Assembly (NCBI GenBank): GCA_003249955.1
Contig: QKHS01000064.1
Coordinates: 1 to 42,069 of the forward strand
DNA: 42,069 bases
Direction: 5' to 3'
Source of the DNA: Bacteroidales bacterium
GTDB lineage: Bacteria; Bacteroidota; Bacteroidia; Bacteroidales; ML635J-15
In this document: positions 8,879-19,546 of the stretch, one piece after another
How positions within the stretch are numbered: the stretch's first letter is position 1
Layout: each line of letters starts with the position of its first letter
Notes under the pieces: model-generated
The model's input: the letters and a program-made list of their open reading frames with translations, nothing else
What the model was told of the DNA's origin: nothing
Database searches by the model: none
Translations under genes and position numbers: made by a program

Positions 8879-10429
8879 GTGAGAACCAAAATACACAGAT
8901 ATATTTATCTGGCAGGATTGTGCATAATTGCATTTTTCCTGCCTTTGTCCGAGTACATTACAAATGCCGCTATATTGCTTACTATTACTAATTTCCTTAT
9001 CGAAGCTGATTACAAAAAAAAGCTTAATAAGTTATGGAATACAAAAAGCATTCTTATTTTCCTTTTGTTATTTCTGGTACATGTAATATGGCTGTTTAAT
9101 ACAAAAAATTTCGGCTTTGCTTTTTCCGACTTACGGATTAAACTTCCATTGCTGGCTCTCCCAATTGTAATAGGGACATCTAACGCATTATCAAAAAAAG
9201 AAATAAACTTAATTTCTGCAATTTTTATCGGAGGTGTCTTAATAAGTACTCTATCCGGCTTATTATCTGATTACGGGATTATTTTTAAACCGGATACGGA
9301 AAACGTAAGAAATCTGTCCGTATTTATAAGTCATATCAGGCTATCACTGATGATATGCCTGTCTGTATTACTTATTTTTTATTTTATGCATGAGAAAATC
9401 ATAAAAAATAAGTTTCTATACATTACTTTATTTGCAATCGTTATATGGTTTATATTCTTTCTTGGAATGATTCAGGCTTTTACCGGGCTTATATCTCTTA
9501 TAGTTGTCGGATTAATTGCTTTTGGAATAAGGACATTCAGGGAGACCAGAAAAGTCAGGAGAATACCCATGATGGTTATATTGTTTGTTGTTCCGTCATC
9601 CATTTTAATATTTTTAGGGATACAGATAAAAATGTTTTACACTCCTACTACAGAAAGAACAGAAGTACCTAAATTTACTGCTAACGGAAACCCTTATTAT
9701 AACGATCCTGACTCCCGGCTTATCGAAAACGGAAATCTGATTTATGCAGATATATGTGAGAAAGAGTTGTATTCATCATGGAGCCTCAGGAGCAAAATGA
9801 ACCTGAGTAAAACAGATGAAAAAGGACAAAGCCTGTTACATACTTTAATCCGCTACCTTAGCTCAAAAGGGCTTAGAAAAGATGCTGAGGGAGTGGCTGC
9901 TTTGAGCGATGAAGACATCATAAACATTGAGAACGGAAAAACAAATTACAGATTCGCCGGACACCGGAGTCTTAATCAAAGAATTTATAATATTATATGG
10001 CAAATTGATGTATATGTCAAAGGAGGAAATCCGAGCGGACATTCAATAACGCAAAGAATAGAGTATGTAAAATACGGAATGATTCTGGCTTCCCGTAATT
10101 TTTGGCTTGGTACAGGAACCGGAGATATTGATGACGAATACAAAGAACTATATATCGAACGTCGTTCGGAAATGGAACCACAATACAGACACCGTGCACA
10201 CAATCAGTATCTTACTTTTTATGTTACATTCGGTGTCTTCGGAGCTTTTATCTGTTTATTTGCATGGTTTTATCCCGCAATATCAGATTTTAAATTTAAG
10301 AATTATCATTTTGCAGTTTTCTTTCTGATAGCCGTGCTGTCGATGCTGACAGATGACACAACAGAAACAACCACCGGCGTTGCTTTTATTGCTTACTTTT
10401 ATTCATTATTTTTGTGGGGTGAAAAATAA
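8879..10429 (+). CDS. O-antigen ligase (WaaL/Wzy_C)-like polytopic membrane protein
   Basis: A 516-aa inner-membrane protein with about 8 hydrophobic helices in residues 8-250 and about 3 more at 445-512. Between them lies a large periplasmic region (about 251-440) ending in RAHNQYL, the conserved motif of the O-antigen ligase/polymerase family (His441 probable functional residue). The family transfers polyisoprenoid-linked glycans to lipid A core or protein, or polymerises them; which acceptor applies cannot be told here. The start is GTG at 8879; no in-frame ATG occurs before residue 158, so a non-ATG start is needed. The periplasmic loop, about 190 aa, is long and contains a helical YLSSKGLRKDAEGV stretch. 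No sugar-nucleotide or glycosyltransferase genes are nearby. Confidence 0.8.
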   Translation: MRTKIHRYIYLAGLCIIAFFLPLSEYITNAAILLTITNFLIEADYKKKLNKLWNTKSILIFLLLFLVHVIWLFNTKNFGFAFSDLRIKLPLLALPIVIGTSNALSKKEINLISAIFIGGVLISTLSGLLSDYGIIFKPDTENVRNLSVFISHIRLSLMICLSVLLIFYFMHEKIIKNKFLYITLFAIVIWFIFFLGMIQAFTGLISLIVVGLIAFGIRTFRETRKVRRIPMMVILFVVPSSILIFLGIQIKMFYTPTTERTEVPKFTANGNPYYNDPDSRLIENGNLIYADICEKELYSSWSLRSKMNLSKTDEKGQSLLHTLIRYLSSKGLRKDAEGVAALSDEDIINIENGKTNYRFAGHRSLNQRIYNIIWQIDVYVKGGNPSGHSITQRIEYVKYGMILASRNFWLGTGTGDIDDEYKELYIERRSEMEPQYRHRAHNQYLTFYVTFGVFGAFICLFAWFYPAISDFKFKNYHFAVFFLIAVLSMLTDDTTETTTGVAFIAYFYSLFLWGEK

Positions 10430-10536
10430 AAATAAAAAGCCCCAAATCATAAAACCAGGCTCTGATTGAGTTGACCTGAATTTTTGATTTCAGTGCTTAT
10501 AATCTATCCGCTACAACGGATGTAAAATAATATTTT

Positions 10537-11001
10537 ATGAAAGAGACATTTATGCGCATGGCAATTGATTTATCAATAGAAAATATTGATAAAGGAGGAG
10601 GACCTTTTGGTGCGGTAATAGTAAAAGACGGAGTTGTGATTGCAGCATCGGCAAACTCTGTGACAAATGATAATGATCCTACTGCTCATGCAGAAGTTAA
10701 TACAATAAGAGCAGCAGCAAAGAAACTCGGAACCTTTGACCTGAGCGGATGCGAAATATATTCTTCATGCGAACCATGTCCAATGTGTTTAGGGGCAATT
10801 TACTGGGCACGCCTCGACCGTCTGTACTTTGCAAATACCAAAACAGATGCAGATGATATTGGTTTTAGCGATAACTTCATTTACGAAGAACTGGAGAAAC
10901 ATTACAGTGAACGTAATCTTAAAACCGAAACCATGATGCGTGACGAAGCTTTGGAAGCCTTTAAAAAATGGAGCGCTTCGGAAAACAAAACAGAGTATTA
11001 G
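10537..11001 (+). CDS. guaD: Guanine deaminase, cytidine-deaminase fold
   Basis: A 154-aa cytosolic zinc hydrolase that deaminates guanine to xanthine in purine salvage. The zinc/catalytic motifs are HAE (His51, Glu53 proton shuttle) and CEPCPMC (Cys81 and Cys84 ligands). GGPFGAVIVKDG near the N-terminus, NDPTAHAE, CLGAIYWAR and a C-terminal acidic tail ending EY closely follow Bacillus-type GuaD rather than tRNA adenosine deaminase TadA, and the length is the same. It lies one nucleotide upstream of the 3-methyladenine glycosylase gene, so the two are translated from one message. The 107-nt region before it shows only a weak 5-bp stem (ATCCG/CGGAT) and no consensus promoter. Confidence 0.88.
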   Translation: MKETFMRMAIDLSIENIDKGGGPFGAVIVKDGVVIAASANSVTNDNDPTAHAEVNTIRAAAKKLGTFDLSGCEIYSSCEPCPMCLGAIYWARLDRLYFANTKTDADDIGFSDNFIYEELEKHYSERNLKTETMMRDEALEAFKKWSASENKTEY

Positions 11002-11002
11002 A

Positions 11003-11545
11003 ATGAGACTGCATTCTGATTTTTTCAATCGAGATGTTTTACTGGCAGCACCGGATCTGGTTGGGAAAGTACTTGTCCGTAAGTTTGACAATGATAACAT
11101 TCTCAAATTCAGAATTACAGAGACAGAAGCTTATCGCGGTGAAGAAGACAAGGCTTGTCACGCTTCAAAAGGCAGAACTCTACGTACCGAAGTAATGTAT
11201 CTGAGTCCGGGAAGCATTTATATTTATCTTATCTACGGGATGTACTGGATGTTGAATATTGTAACAGAGAAAGAAGATATTCCGCAAGCTATACTTATTC
11301 GTGGTGCCGGAGAATTCAACGGACCCGGAAAACTCACGAAAGCCTTGAAGATTAATAAAGATTTTAACACTTTAAATATTGCGGATTGTGATGGTCTTTT
11401 TCTGGAAGACGATGGTTATAAGCCAAAATTAATCCCGTCTTCAAGAATTGGCATTGACTATGCAGGCGAAGAATGGGCTTCAAAACTATGGCGATGGACA
11501 GATACCTCAAGTCAGAGTAATCCGTTGTCTGCAAAACTAAAATAA
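11003..11545 (+). CDS. 3-methyladenine DNA glycosylase, AAG/MPG family
   Basis: A 180-aa base-excision repair enzyme that removes alkylated purines. Residues matching the human AAG active site are visible: E42 and Y44 in ETEAY (general-base Glu), H53 in EDKACH, Y75/Y78 in YIYLIYGMY (intercalating Tyr) and N85. GPGKLTKAL and RIGIDYAGE follow as in the family. The frame is open upstream to an ATG at 10940, but that start would lie inside guaD; the ATG at 11003, one nt after the guaD stop, begins at the family's normal N-terminus (LHSDFFNRD). Its last 34 nt overlap the 3' end of radC on the other strand. Confidence 0.9.
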   Translation: MRLHSDFFNRDVLLAAPDLVGKVLVRKFDNDNILKFRITETEAYRGEEDKACHASKGRTLRTEVMYLSPGSIYIYLIYGMYWMLNIVTEKEDIPQAILIRGAGEFNGPGKLTKALKINKDFNTLNIADCDGLFLEDDGYKPKLIPSSRIGIDYAGEEWASKLWRWTDTSSQSNPLSAKLK

Positions 11546-12201
11546 TCATTATCTGTAACAATAATATGGTCTAACATAGATATATCCATAAGTGTTGCAG
11601 CATCTTTAATTTTATTTGTAATTGTAGTATCAGCACCGCTTGGAAGTTTGTTTCCCGACGGATGATTATGTGCAATAATAATTCCCTGGGCCAGCCTGTC
11701 GAGAGCATGCCGGATAATCAGTTTAACGTCCATAACAGTACCGGTAGTCCCTCCGGCACTTATACGCAGGCTATCAATTATAAAATTAGCACGGTTAAGA
11801 AACATCACATGAAATTCTTCATGATGCAAATCTCCCATTAAAGGATGAAAATAATCAAATACAGTCTGACTGGATAATATTTTGCGTTGTTTAATTACAT
11901 CTTCGAGCTTGCGTCGCTTCCCTAACTCCAAAGCTGCAACAATAGTGACAGCTTTTGCTTCTCCCACTCCTTTAAACCTTGTAAGATCCTTAAGTGTTTT
12001 CTTCCCAAGAGTATTTATATTATTATTACATGACCCCAGAATGTCTCTGGCAAGTTCAACAGCAGACTGATTAAACGAACCGGAGCCAAGCAGGATTGCA
12101 ATAAGTTCTGCATCACTAAGAGAATCTGTTCCTTTTTTAAGAAGCTTTTCTCTGGGGCGGTCATCCTCCGACCAGTCTTTAATGGACTTTTTGTCTTTCA
12201 T
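11512..12201 (-). CDS. radC: RadC family JAB/MPN-domain protein
   Basis: About 229 aa. The N-terminal helix-hairpin-helix (FKGVGEAKA) is followed by an MPN/JAMM metalloprotease-like domain with HNHPSGNKLPSGAD, containing the HxH and downstream Asp of the metal site. RadC proteins were once linked to recombination repair but their real function is unsettled. An in-frame ATG at 12255 would add 18 residues; the family begins at the SIKDWSEDDRPREKL segment, so I choose 12201. The gene is convergent with the DNA glycosylase and the coding ends overlap by 34 nt. Upstream it is separated from rpsT by a terminator. Confidence 0.88.
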   Translation of the reverse strand: MKDKKSIKDWSEDDRPREKLLKKGTDSLSDAELIAILLGSGSFNQSAVELARDILGSCNNNINTLGKKTLKDLTRFKGVGEAKAVTIVAALELGKRRKLEDVIKQRKILSSQTVFDYFHPLMGDLHHEEFHVMFLNRANFIIDSLRISAGGTTGTVMDVKLIIRHALDRLAQGIIIAHNHPSGNKLPSGADTTITNKIKDAATLMDISMLDHIIVTDNDYFSFADNGLL

Positions 12202-12261
12202 CTGAAACTTGGTTAATCTGAACGTAAAATTAAAAATTTCTCCTGAATATGACATGTATAA

Positions 12262-12294
12262 AATAAAAAAACTGCTCCGGAAATCCGGAACAGT
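12262..12294 (-). terminator. Rho-independent terminator of rpsT
   Basis: Read on the minus strand, a 10-bp stem (ACTGTTCCGG / CCGGAGCAGT, one G-U pair) with an ATTT loop is followed by a run of seven Ts. It lies 26 nt after the rpsT stop. Confidence 0.88.
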
Positions 12295-12319
12295 TCAGTA
12301 CTATGTGTGTTTAATATTA

Positions 12320-12574
12320 TTAAGCTAACTGTGTAACGTGTTTGGTCAAAGAAGACTTTAAGTTAGCAGCTTTGTTTACATGAATAATGTTTTTCTTAGC
12401 AAGTTTATCAAGCATAGCAGCAACTTTAGGAAGCATTTCTTCTGCTTCTGCTTTATTTGATAAATTTCTTAAATCGCGAACAGCATTACGGGTTGTACGA
12501 GCATAATATTTGTTGTGCAATCTTCTTGCTTCAGTTTGTCTGATTCTTTTTTTTGCGGACTGATGATGTGCCAT
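12320..12574 (-). CDS. rpsT: 30S ribosomal protein S20
   Basis: An 84-aa primary 16S rRNA-binding protein. It has the usual basic N-terminus (MAHHQSAKKRIRQTEAR) and helical repeats with KNIIHVNKAANLKSSL at the C-terminus. It is monocistronic: a strong Bacteroidota promoter lies 54 nt upstream and a hairpin terminator 26 nt downstream. Its promoter shares TTTGCAGTCC with that of the main ribosomal operon. Confidence 0.97.
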   Translation of the reverse strand: MAHHQSAKKRIRQTEARRLHNKYYARTTRNAVRDLRNLSNKAEAEEMLPKVAAMLDKLAKKNIIHVNKAANLKSSLTKHVTQLA

Positions 12575-12627
12575 AATATCTTTACTTTCTTAAAATTAAA
12601 CTATTAATCTTCCCTAAAATCGGACTG

Positions 12628-12657
12628 CAAATATACAATATTTTTTTTATCCAACAA
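12628..12657 (-). promoter_or_regulatory. rpsT promoter, TTG-N19-TATATTTG
   Basis: On the minus strand a TTG (12655-12657) is followed after exactly 19 nt by TATATTTG (12628-12635), a perfect Bacteroidota -33/-7 pair. Transcription should start a few bases further on, in the CAGTCCG stretch near 12621-12627, giving a leader of about 50 nt. Confidence 0.82.
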
Positions 12658-12737
12658 GTTTATCAACAAAATATTTTAAATATTGCTAAAAATGTTGCAA
12701 ACAGCAGGAATCAGTCGTTGTTAAAAACTCTTTTTAT

Positions 12738-12769
12738 CAGGTTAAAAGTCATAATTATAGTGTAACCTG
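12738..12769. repeat. 7-bp inverted repeat downstream of 12830 gene
   Basis: CAGGTTA (12738-12744) and TAACCTG (12763-12769) are perfect reverse complements with an 18-nt spacer, about 60-90 nt past the stop of the minus-strand gene. There is no immediate U tract, so it is a weak terminator candidate. Confidence 0.35.
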
Positions 12770-12829
12770 AGAAGAGCCTGTAATCAATTTTATTATTGCA
12801 ATATCTAAAGTAGCTTATTTATCTTACAT

Positions 12830-14344
12830 CTACTCAAATTTTATTTTAGAAACAAAAAACACGTTTCTTTTTCTTTTTACATTTTCTTCTTCAATATTTT
12901 TAATCCGTTGAGAGCCATATGCTATAAAATAGTTCCCATACCAGTAATCTATATTGGAAAATGATCTCTTGGTTACATCATCACTATAAGAGGTTTTAAT
13001 TTCATCATATACCTTATTCTGAATAACATAACCATCGTTATCTACAATCTTGGACACAATATTTGAAGAATTTGCAAACACCATTTTTATCAGTTTGTCA
13101 TCGTCCACCGATACTGATATAAAGCGTTTTACATGATATGGCTTATATAATGCCCACATTTCAAATGACTGGTCCCATTGTTTCTTACCATCAAGTCCGA
13201 ATTTTACCAAAACGGCATGTGTGTATTGATAACCATCAAACACAGATTTTGTATGGGTAGTGGTAGTTGTAACTCCGTTAACAGTTGTTGTAACTGTCTC
13301 GGTTTCTGTTCTATAAGTCGGATAATATGCTTCTCCCAACATTAAATAACCATCCTCTCTTACAATAATATCGTGTACGGCAATTGAATAATTAAGAACA
13401 AATTCATTTCCATTGCTCTCTTTTCTTTTTTTCCGCTTTTCAATTCTCTTCTGTTGTTTTTCGGGTAAATACGACAAAAAATTCTTTAAACCGGCATAAG
13501 GACAAAATTCTATGTCTTCAATTGTACTGCCATTTGCTTTACAAAAAAATATACCTTCGGAAAAGAATGCATTATTTGCAGAATATGTCCCCGTAAAAAT
13601 ATATTCGCCACCTCCTGCATTATAAGATGAAACATCAATAATATTCTCATCAATATCTGCTGTAAGGTTGTAAACATCTGTTTTCTTACCGTTCCCGTCC
13701 AGCCGGACTACGTACATGTCATATTTCTTTTTGCCGGCTTTAACCCGGGCATACAGCATAATCTCATCTGAATCTTCAAGCAACTGAAAACCAACAAGTT
13801 GAATATCTTTTGATCTTACTTTATTCAGAGACAAAGGAATCGGGGTTTGCTTTCCGGTTTTCCAGTTTATCGAAAACAGGTATGGAGTACGTTTTATATC
13901 CGATTTAAAATATGCATAATCCCCGAGAACTGCCATATCACTTACATATACTTTCTTTGGCAATTTCCCGTCAACTTTTACAATAGCTAAATCGTCAGCA
14001 GAAATGCTTACTAAAGAGAAATTTCCTTTCGCATCTTTATAAAAAGTATGTAAATAATCTTTGGTACTGACTGTTTCGTCTGCTCTGAGCTTTTTGTCCA
14101 GTAAAACCGAATCAGATTTAAACGATTCCAGATTTTTGTCAAACAACTCATATCTGTAGTACCTGTCAGAAAAAGACCTAACGTCTCCTACCGATGTCAT
14201 GACAAATCCTTTTTCTCCGAATTCGTAAATTTTCTCCTTGTCATATCCGTCATTCAAATTAAACTCCAATCGTTTATCATAAGATATCTGCGATATTGCA
14301 GATAAAGATATTCCCAAAACAAATATCAGTACCAGTGTTTTCAT
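12830..14344 (-). CDS. Secreted protein of unknown function, propeller-like
   Basis: About 504 aa with a signal peptide ending SAISQ and no lipobox, so probably periplasmic or exported. An ATG two codons upstream (14350) is possible; MKTLVLIF at 14344 makes the more normal signal. The mature part is made of short repeating beta units with Tyr/Phe/Asp turns (KVYVSDMAVLGDYAYFKSD, YDMYVVRLDGNGKKTDVYN), as in WD/Kelch-type propellers. It has a basic KKRKE patch and a Thr-rich stretch (TVTTTVNGVTTTTTH). No catalytic motif is recognised. It lies downstream of groEL but is separated from it by a strong terminator. Confidence 0.7.
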   Translation of the reverse strand: MKTLVLIFVLGISLSAISQISYDKRLEFNLNDGYDKEKIYEFGEKGFVMTSVGDVRSFSDRYYRYELFDKNLESFKSDSVLLDKKLRADETVSTKDYLHTFYKDAKGNFSLVSISADDLAIVKVDGKLPKKVYVSDMAVLGDYAYFKSDIKRTPYLFSINWKTGKQTPIPLSLNKVRSKDIQLVGFQLLEDSDEIMLYARVKAGKKKYDMYVVRLDGNGKKTDVYNLTADIDENIIDVSSYNAGGGEYIFTGTYSANNAFFSEGIFFCKANGSTIEDIEFCPYAGLKNFLSYLPEKQQKRIEKRKKRKESNGNEFVLNYSIAVHDIIVREDGYLMLGEAYYPTYRTETETVTTTVNGVTTTTTHTKSVFDGYQYTHAVLVKFGLDGKKQWDQSFEMWALYKPYHVKRFISVSVDDDKLIKMVFANSSNIVSKIVDNDGYVIQNKVYDEIKTSYSDDVTKRSFSNIDYWYGNYFIAYGSQRIKNIEEENVKRKRNVFFVSKIKFE

Positions 14345-14413
14345 AAACATAAAAATAGAAAGATTAAATCAGATATCAAAAAACATTACAACAAAAATTA
14401 CGGGATATAAAAT

Positions 14414-14445
14414 TATAAAAAAGGCTCTCCTTACGGAAAGCCTTT
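14414..14445 (-). terminator. Rho-independent terminator of groESL
   Basis: On the minus strand an 11-bp stem (AAAGGCTTTCC / GGAGAGCCTTT, one G-U pair) with a GTAA tetraloop is followed by a T tract, about 70 nt after the groEL stop. Confidence 0.92.
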
Positions 14446-14454
14446 AGAAATATA

Positions 14455-14485
14455 TATATAGGTACTTTGCTTCGGACCCTATATA
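14455..14485 (-). repeat. Second inverted repeat in groEL 3' region
   Basis: TATATAGG (14455-14462) and CCTATATA (14478-14485) pair perfectly across a 15-nt spacer. It lies between the groEL stop and its terminator, so it would form an extra 3'-UTR hairpin without a U tract. Confidence 0.45.
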
Positions 14486-14516
14486 GAGGCCCTACTGTCT
14501 TAAAGCATACGGCTTT

Positions 14517-16166
<1,650 letters not shown>

Positions 16167-16189
16167 TTAATTTTATAAATATCCGACAA

Positions 16190-16471
16190 TTATTCTTCAA
16201 CTACTAACAAAATATCAGTCTGATTCATAATCAGATAATCTACATTGTCAATTTTAATCTCTGTTCCGCCATAACGTCCGTAAAGTACAACGTCACCAAC
16301 TTTAACTTCCATTTGCTCGTCTTTCTTTGCATTTCCTACAGCTACAATTTTTCCACGCTGTGGTTTTTCCTGAGCAGAATCAGGAATAATAATTCCGCTT
16401 GATGTTTTTTGTTCTGCTGCCTGAGGCTGAACCAGAACTTTTCCTGACATTGGTCTTCCGATGTTTGCCAT
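16190..16471 (-). CDS. groES: Co-chaperonin GroES (10 kDa)
   Basis: A 93-aa subunit of the heptameric lid that caps GroEL. The mobile loop region (EQKTSSGIIIPDSAQEKPQ) and the C-terminal strand are in place. It is transcribed from its own consensus promoter in the 135-nt gap after eno, and that promoter sits between the arms of a 13-bp inverted repeat. Confidence 0.97.
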   Translation of the reverse strand: MANIGRPMSGKVLVQPQAAEQKTSSGIIIPDSAQEKPQRGKIVAVGNAKKDEQMEVKVGDVVLYGRYGGTEIKIDNVDYLIMNQTDILLVVEE

Positions 16472-16511
16472 AATACTATATAATTTTAAGATTAAACATA
16501 AAATAAATCAA

Positions 16512-16580
16512 CGCAGCCCGTTTTGCCAAAACTATGCCATTGGTTAAAACATGACAAAAATGCAAGTAAAACGGACTGCG
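16512..16580. repeat. 13-bp inverted repeat bracketing groES promoter
   Basis: The plus-strand arms CGCAGCCCGTTTT (16512-16524) and AAAACGGACTGCG (16568-16580) are complementary except for one position. That position becomes a G-U pair in minus-strand RNA, so the hairpin fits RNA slightly better than DNA. The 43-nt interior contains the groES -33 and -7 elements. It could be a paired operator or an RNA hairpin in eno read-through transcripts. Confidence 0.7.
16527..16557 (-). promoter_or_regulatory. groESL promoter, TTG-N20-TAGTTTTG
   Basis: On the minus strand TTTG (TTG at 16555-16557) is followed after 20 nt by TAGTTTTG (16527-16534), an exact TAnnTTTG. The expected start is near 16520, about 50 nt before the groES ATG, inside the downstream arm of the inverted repeat. 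Confidence 0.72.
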
Positions 16581-16606
16581 CAATATCTTAATCTGACAGA
16601 ATGTCT

Positions 16607-17905
<1,299 letters not shown>

Positions 17906-17914
17906 TCAAAAATA

Positions 17915-17945
17915 ATAAAAAAGGGGATAATATATACCCCCTTTT
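17915..17945 (-). terminator. Likely terminator after ribosomal operon
   Basis: On the minus strand AAAAGGGG and CCCCTTTTTT form an 8-bp stem (with one extra G) around an AT-rich loop of about 10 nt, ending in Ts. It lies 21 nt after the rplQ stop and 21 nt before the eno start, so it could terminate or attenuate. Confidence 0.6.
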
Positions 17946-17966
17946 CTTAATATCAAAAAATTAATG

Positions 17967-18530
17967 TTATTCTGCTTTTTCCTCCGGATTTTCAGGAGTG
18001 GCTTCTTCAACAACGTCAACTGCTGGTTCGTCAACCACAACTGCTTCGGCAACTGCTTCAGCTTTTTCTGCTTTAGGAGCTTTTTCTGCTTTAGGAGCGT
18101 CTGCGGTTTTTGATTTTGAACGTGAACGACGGCTTGTTTTTTTCTTTCCTTCTTTTGCTTCGAGCATAGCTTCGTTATAGTCAACGAGCTCAATAATACA
18201 CATATCTGCATTATCTCCCAAACGGGTTGCTGTACGAAGAATTCTGGTGTAACCTCCCGGTCTGTCACCTACTTTTACTACTACTTCACGGAACAATTCA
18301 GTTACGGCCTCTTTACTTTCGAGATAGCTGAATACTACCCTACGGCTATGAGTTGTGTCTTCCTTAGCTTTTGTAAGCAATGGTTCTACATACATTTTCA
18401 ACGCTTTTGCTTTTGCAACGGTAGTTGTAATTCTCTTATGTAAAATCAGCGACGCAGCCATGTTTGACAATAATGCCTGTCTGTGTGAACTTGTTCTGCC
18501 TAAATGATTGAATTTCTTATTATGTCTCAT
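17967..18530 (-). CDS. rplQ: 50S ribosomal protein L17 with low-complexity tail
   Basis: A 187-aa large-subunit protein at the peptide exit side. Residues 1-125 are the normal L17 fold ([29 protein letters not shown]). The remaining 60 or so residues form an extension: first basic ([13 protein letters not shown]), then Ala/Lys/Glu repeats ([15 protein letters not shown]), then acidic to the end. Typical L17 is about 120-130 aa, so the tail is extra and probably disordered. It is the last gene of the ribosomal unit, 12 nt after rpoA, and is followed by a hairpin. Confidence 0.97.
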   Translation of the reverse strand: MRHNKKFNHLGRTSSHRQALLSNMAASLILHKRITTTVAKAKALKMYVEPLLTKAKEDTTHSRRVVFSYLESKEAVTELFREVVVKVGDRPGGYTRILRTATRLGDNADMCIIELVDYNEAMLEAKEGKKKTSRRSRSKSKTADAPKAEKAPKAEKAEAVAEAVVVDEPAVDVVEEATPENPEEKAE

Positions 18531-18542
18531 CTCTGTTCAATA

Positions 18543-19535
18543 TTATTCCTTGTCCAACTTATATTTTGCTGTATCCATACCGAAATTCAGATTCTTAATA
18601 TCCAAAAGATTTTCTAATTCGGTAAGTGATTTTTTACCAAAGTTTCTGAACTTCAGTAAATCTGTTTTATTAAACTGTACCAGATCGCCCAAAGTTTCTA
18701 CTTCGGCAGCTTTCAGACAGTTGAGAGCTCTGACAGATAAGTCGAGGTCAACCAGTTTGGTCTTAAGAAGCTGACGCATTCTAAGTACTTCTTCATCAAA
18801 CTCATCGCTGTCATGTTTTTCATCGCTGTCGAGAGTAATCTTTTCGTCAGAGAACAACATAAAATGATGAATAAGAATTTTTGCTGCTTCTTTCAAAGCA
18901 TCTTTCGGATGGATAGATCCGTCGGTGTCAATCTCTACCAATAATTTCTCATAGTCAGTTCTTTGTTCAACACGCATATTCTCAACGTAATATTTTACGT
19001 TACGGATAGGTGTAAAAATTGACCCGATCGGAATAACACCGATAACATCATCAACAGGCTTGTTTTCTTCCGGCGGAACATAACCTCTGCCCTTAATAAT
19101 ATTTAATTCGAATCTGAGATTAACGTTTGAATTCATCCTGCAAATCAGCAAATCAGGGTTAAGAATCTTAAATCCTGATAAAAACTTACCGATATCTCCG
19201 GCTCTGAATTCTTCCTGTCCTGAAATAACAACTGTAACGTTTTCGTGATTCATATCCTCAATCTGTTGTTTGAAACGAACCTGTTTCAATTGCAGAATGA
19301 TTTCTGTTACATCTTCCATTACTCCGGGGATAGTTGAAAACTCATGGTCAACGCCATCAATTTTCACTGATGAAATTGCAAAACCCTCCAGAGATGAAAG
19401 CAATATTCTTCTTAATGCATTACCTACAGTAATCCCGTAACCGGGTTCGAGCGGACGAAATTCAAATTTGCCATGAAAATCGTTAGCTTCAAGCATTATT
19501 ACTTTATCAGGTTTTTGAAATGCTAAAATTGCCAT
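18543..19535 (-). CDS. rpoA: DNA-directed RNA polymerase subunit alpha
   Basis: A 330-aa subunit that nucleates polymerase assembly and contacts promoters. The N-terminal dimerisation domain (about 1-235) carries [18 protein letters not shown] charged linker ([13 protein letters not shown]) leads to the C-terminal domain with [20 protein letters not shown] and [10 protein letters not shown]; the Arg of VRALNCLK corresponds to E. coli R265, which binds UP elements. It is co-transcribed with rpsD (11 nt upstream) and rplQ (12 nt downstream). Confidence 0.98.
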   Translation of the reverse strand: MAILAFQKPDKVIMLEANDFHGKFEFRPLEPGYGITVGNALRRILLSSLEGFAISSVKIDGVDHEFSTIPGVMEDVTEIILQLKQVRFKQQIEDMNHENVTVVISGQEEFRAGDIGKFLSGFKILNPDLLICRMNSNVNLRFELNIIKGRGYVPPEENKPVDDVIGVIPIGSIFTPIRNVKYYVENMRVEQRTDYEKLLVEIDTDGSIHPKDALKEAAKILIHHFMLFSDEKITLDSDEKHDSDEFDEEVLRMRQLLKTKLVDLDLSVRALNCLKAAEVETLGDLVQFNKTDLLKFRNFGKKSLTELENLLDIKNLNFGMDTAKYKLDKE

Positions 19536-19546
19536 CTATTTATTTT

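Noticed and set aside
10430-10536. Terminator after the ligase-like gene
   Set aside because: AGCC...GGCT has only a 4-bp stem with a 16-nt loop and no T tract, too weak to call.
10940-11002. Longer start of the DNA glycosylase
   Set aside because: It would run inside guaD and adds residues that the family does not have; 11003 fits the family start.
12202-12255. 18-residue N-terminal extension of RadC
   Set aside because: The extension is not family-like and the SIKDWSEDDRPREK start is at 12201.
12738-12769. Inverted repeat as terminator of the 12830 gene
   Set aside because: The loop is 18 nt and no U tract follows directly; kept only as a repeat.
13255-13310. Short imperfect repeats of GTTGTAAC type
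   Set aside because: They encode the Thr/Val-rich stretch of a secreted protein and are coding low complexity, not a CRISPR or regulatory repeat.
16472-16606. CIRCE heat-shock element before groES
   Set aside because: No TTAGCACTC-N9-GAGTGCTAA is present; the inverted repeat found here is different in sequence and spacing.
17906-18268. Lys/Leu-rich frame overlapping rplQ
   Set aside because: It is a shifted-frame shadow of the Ala/Lys/Glu repeats of L17.
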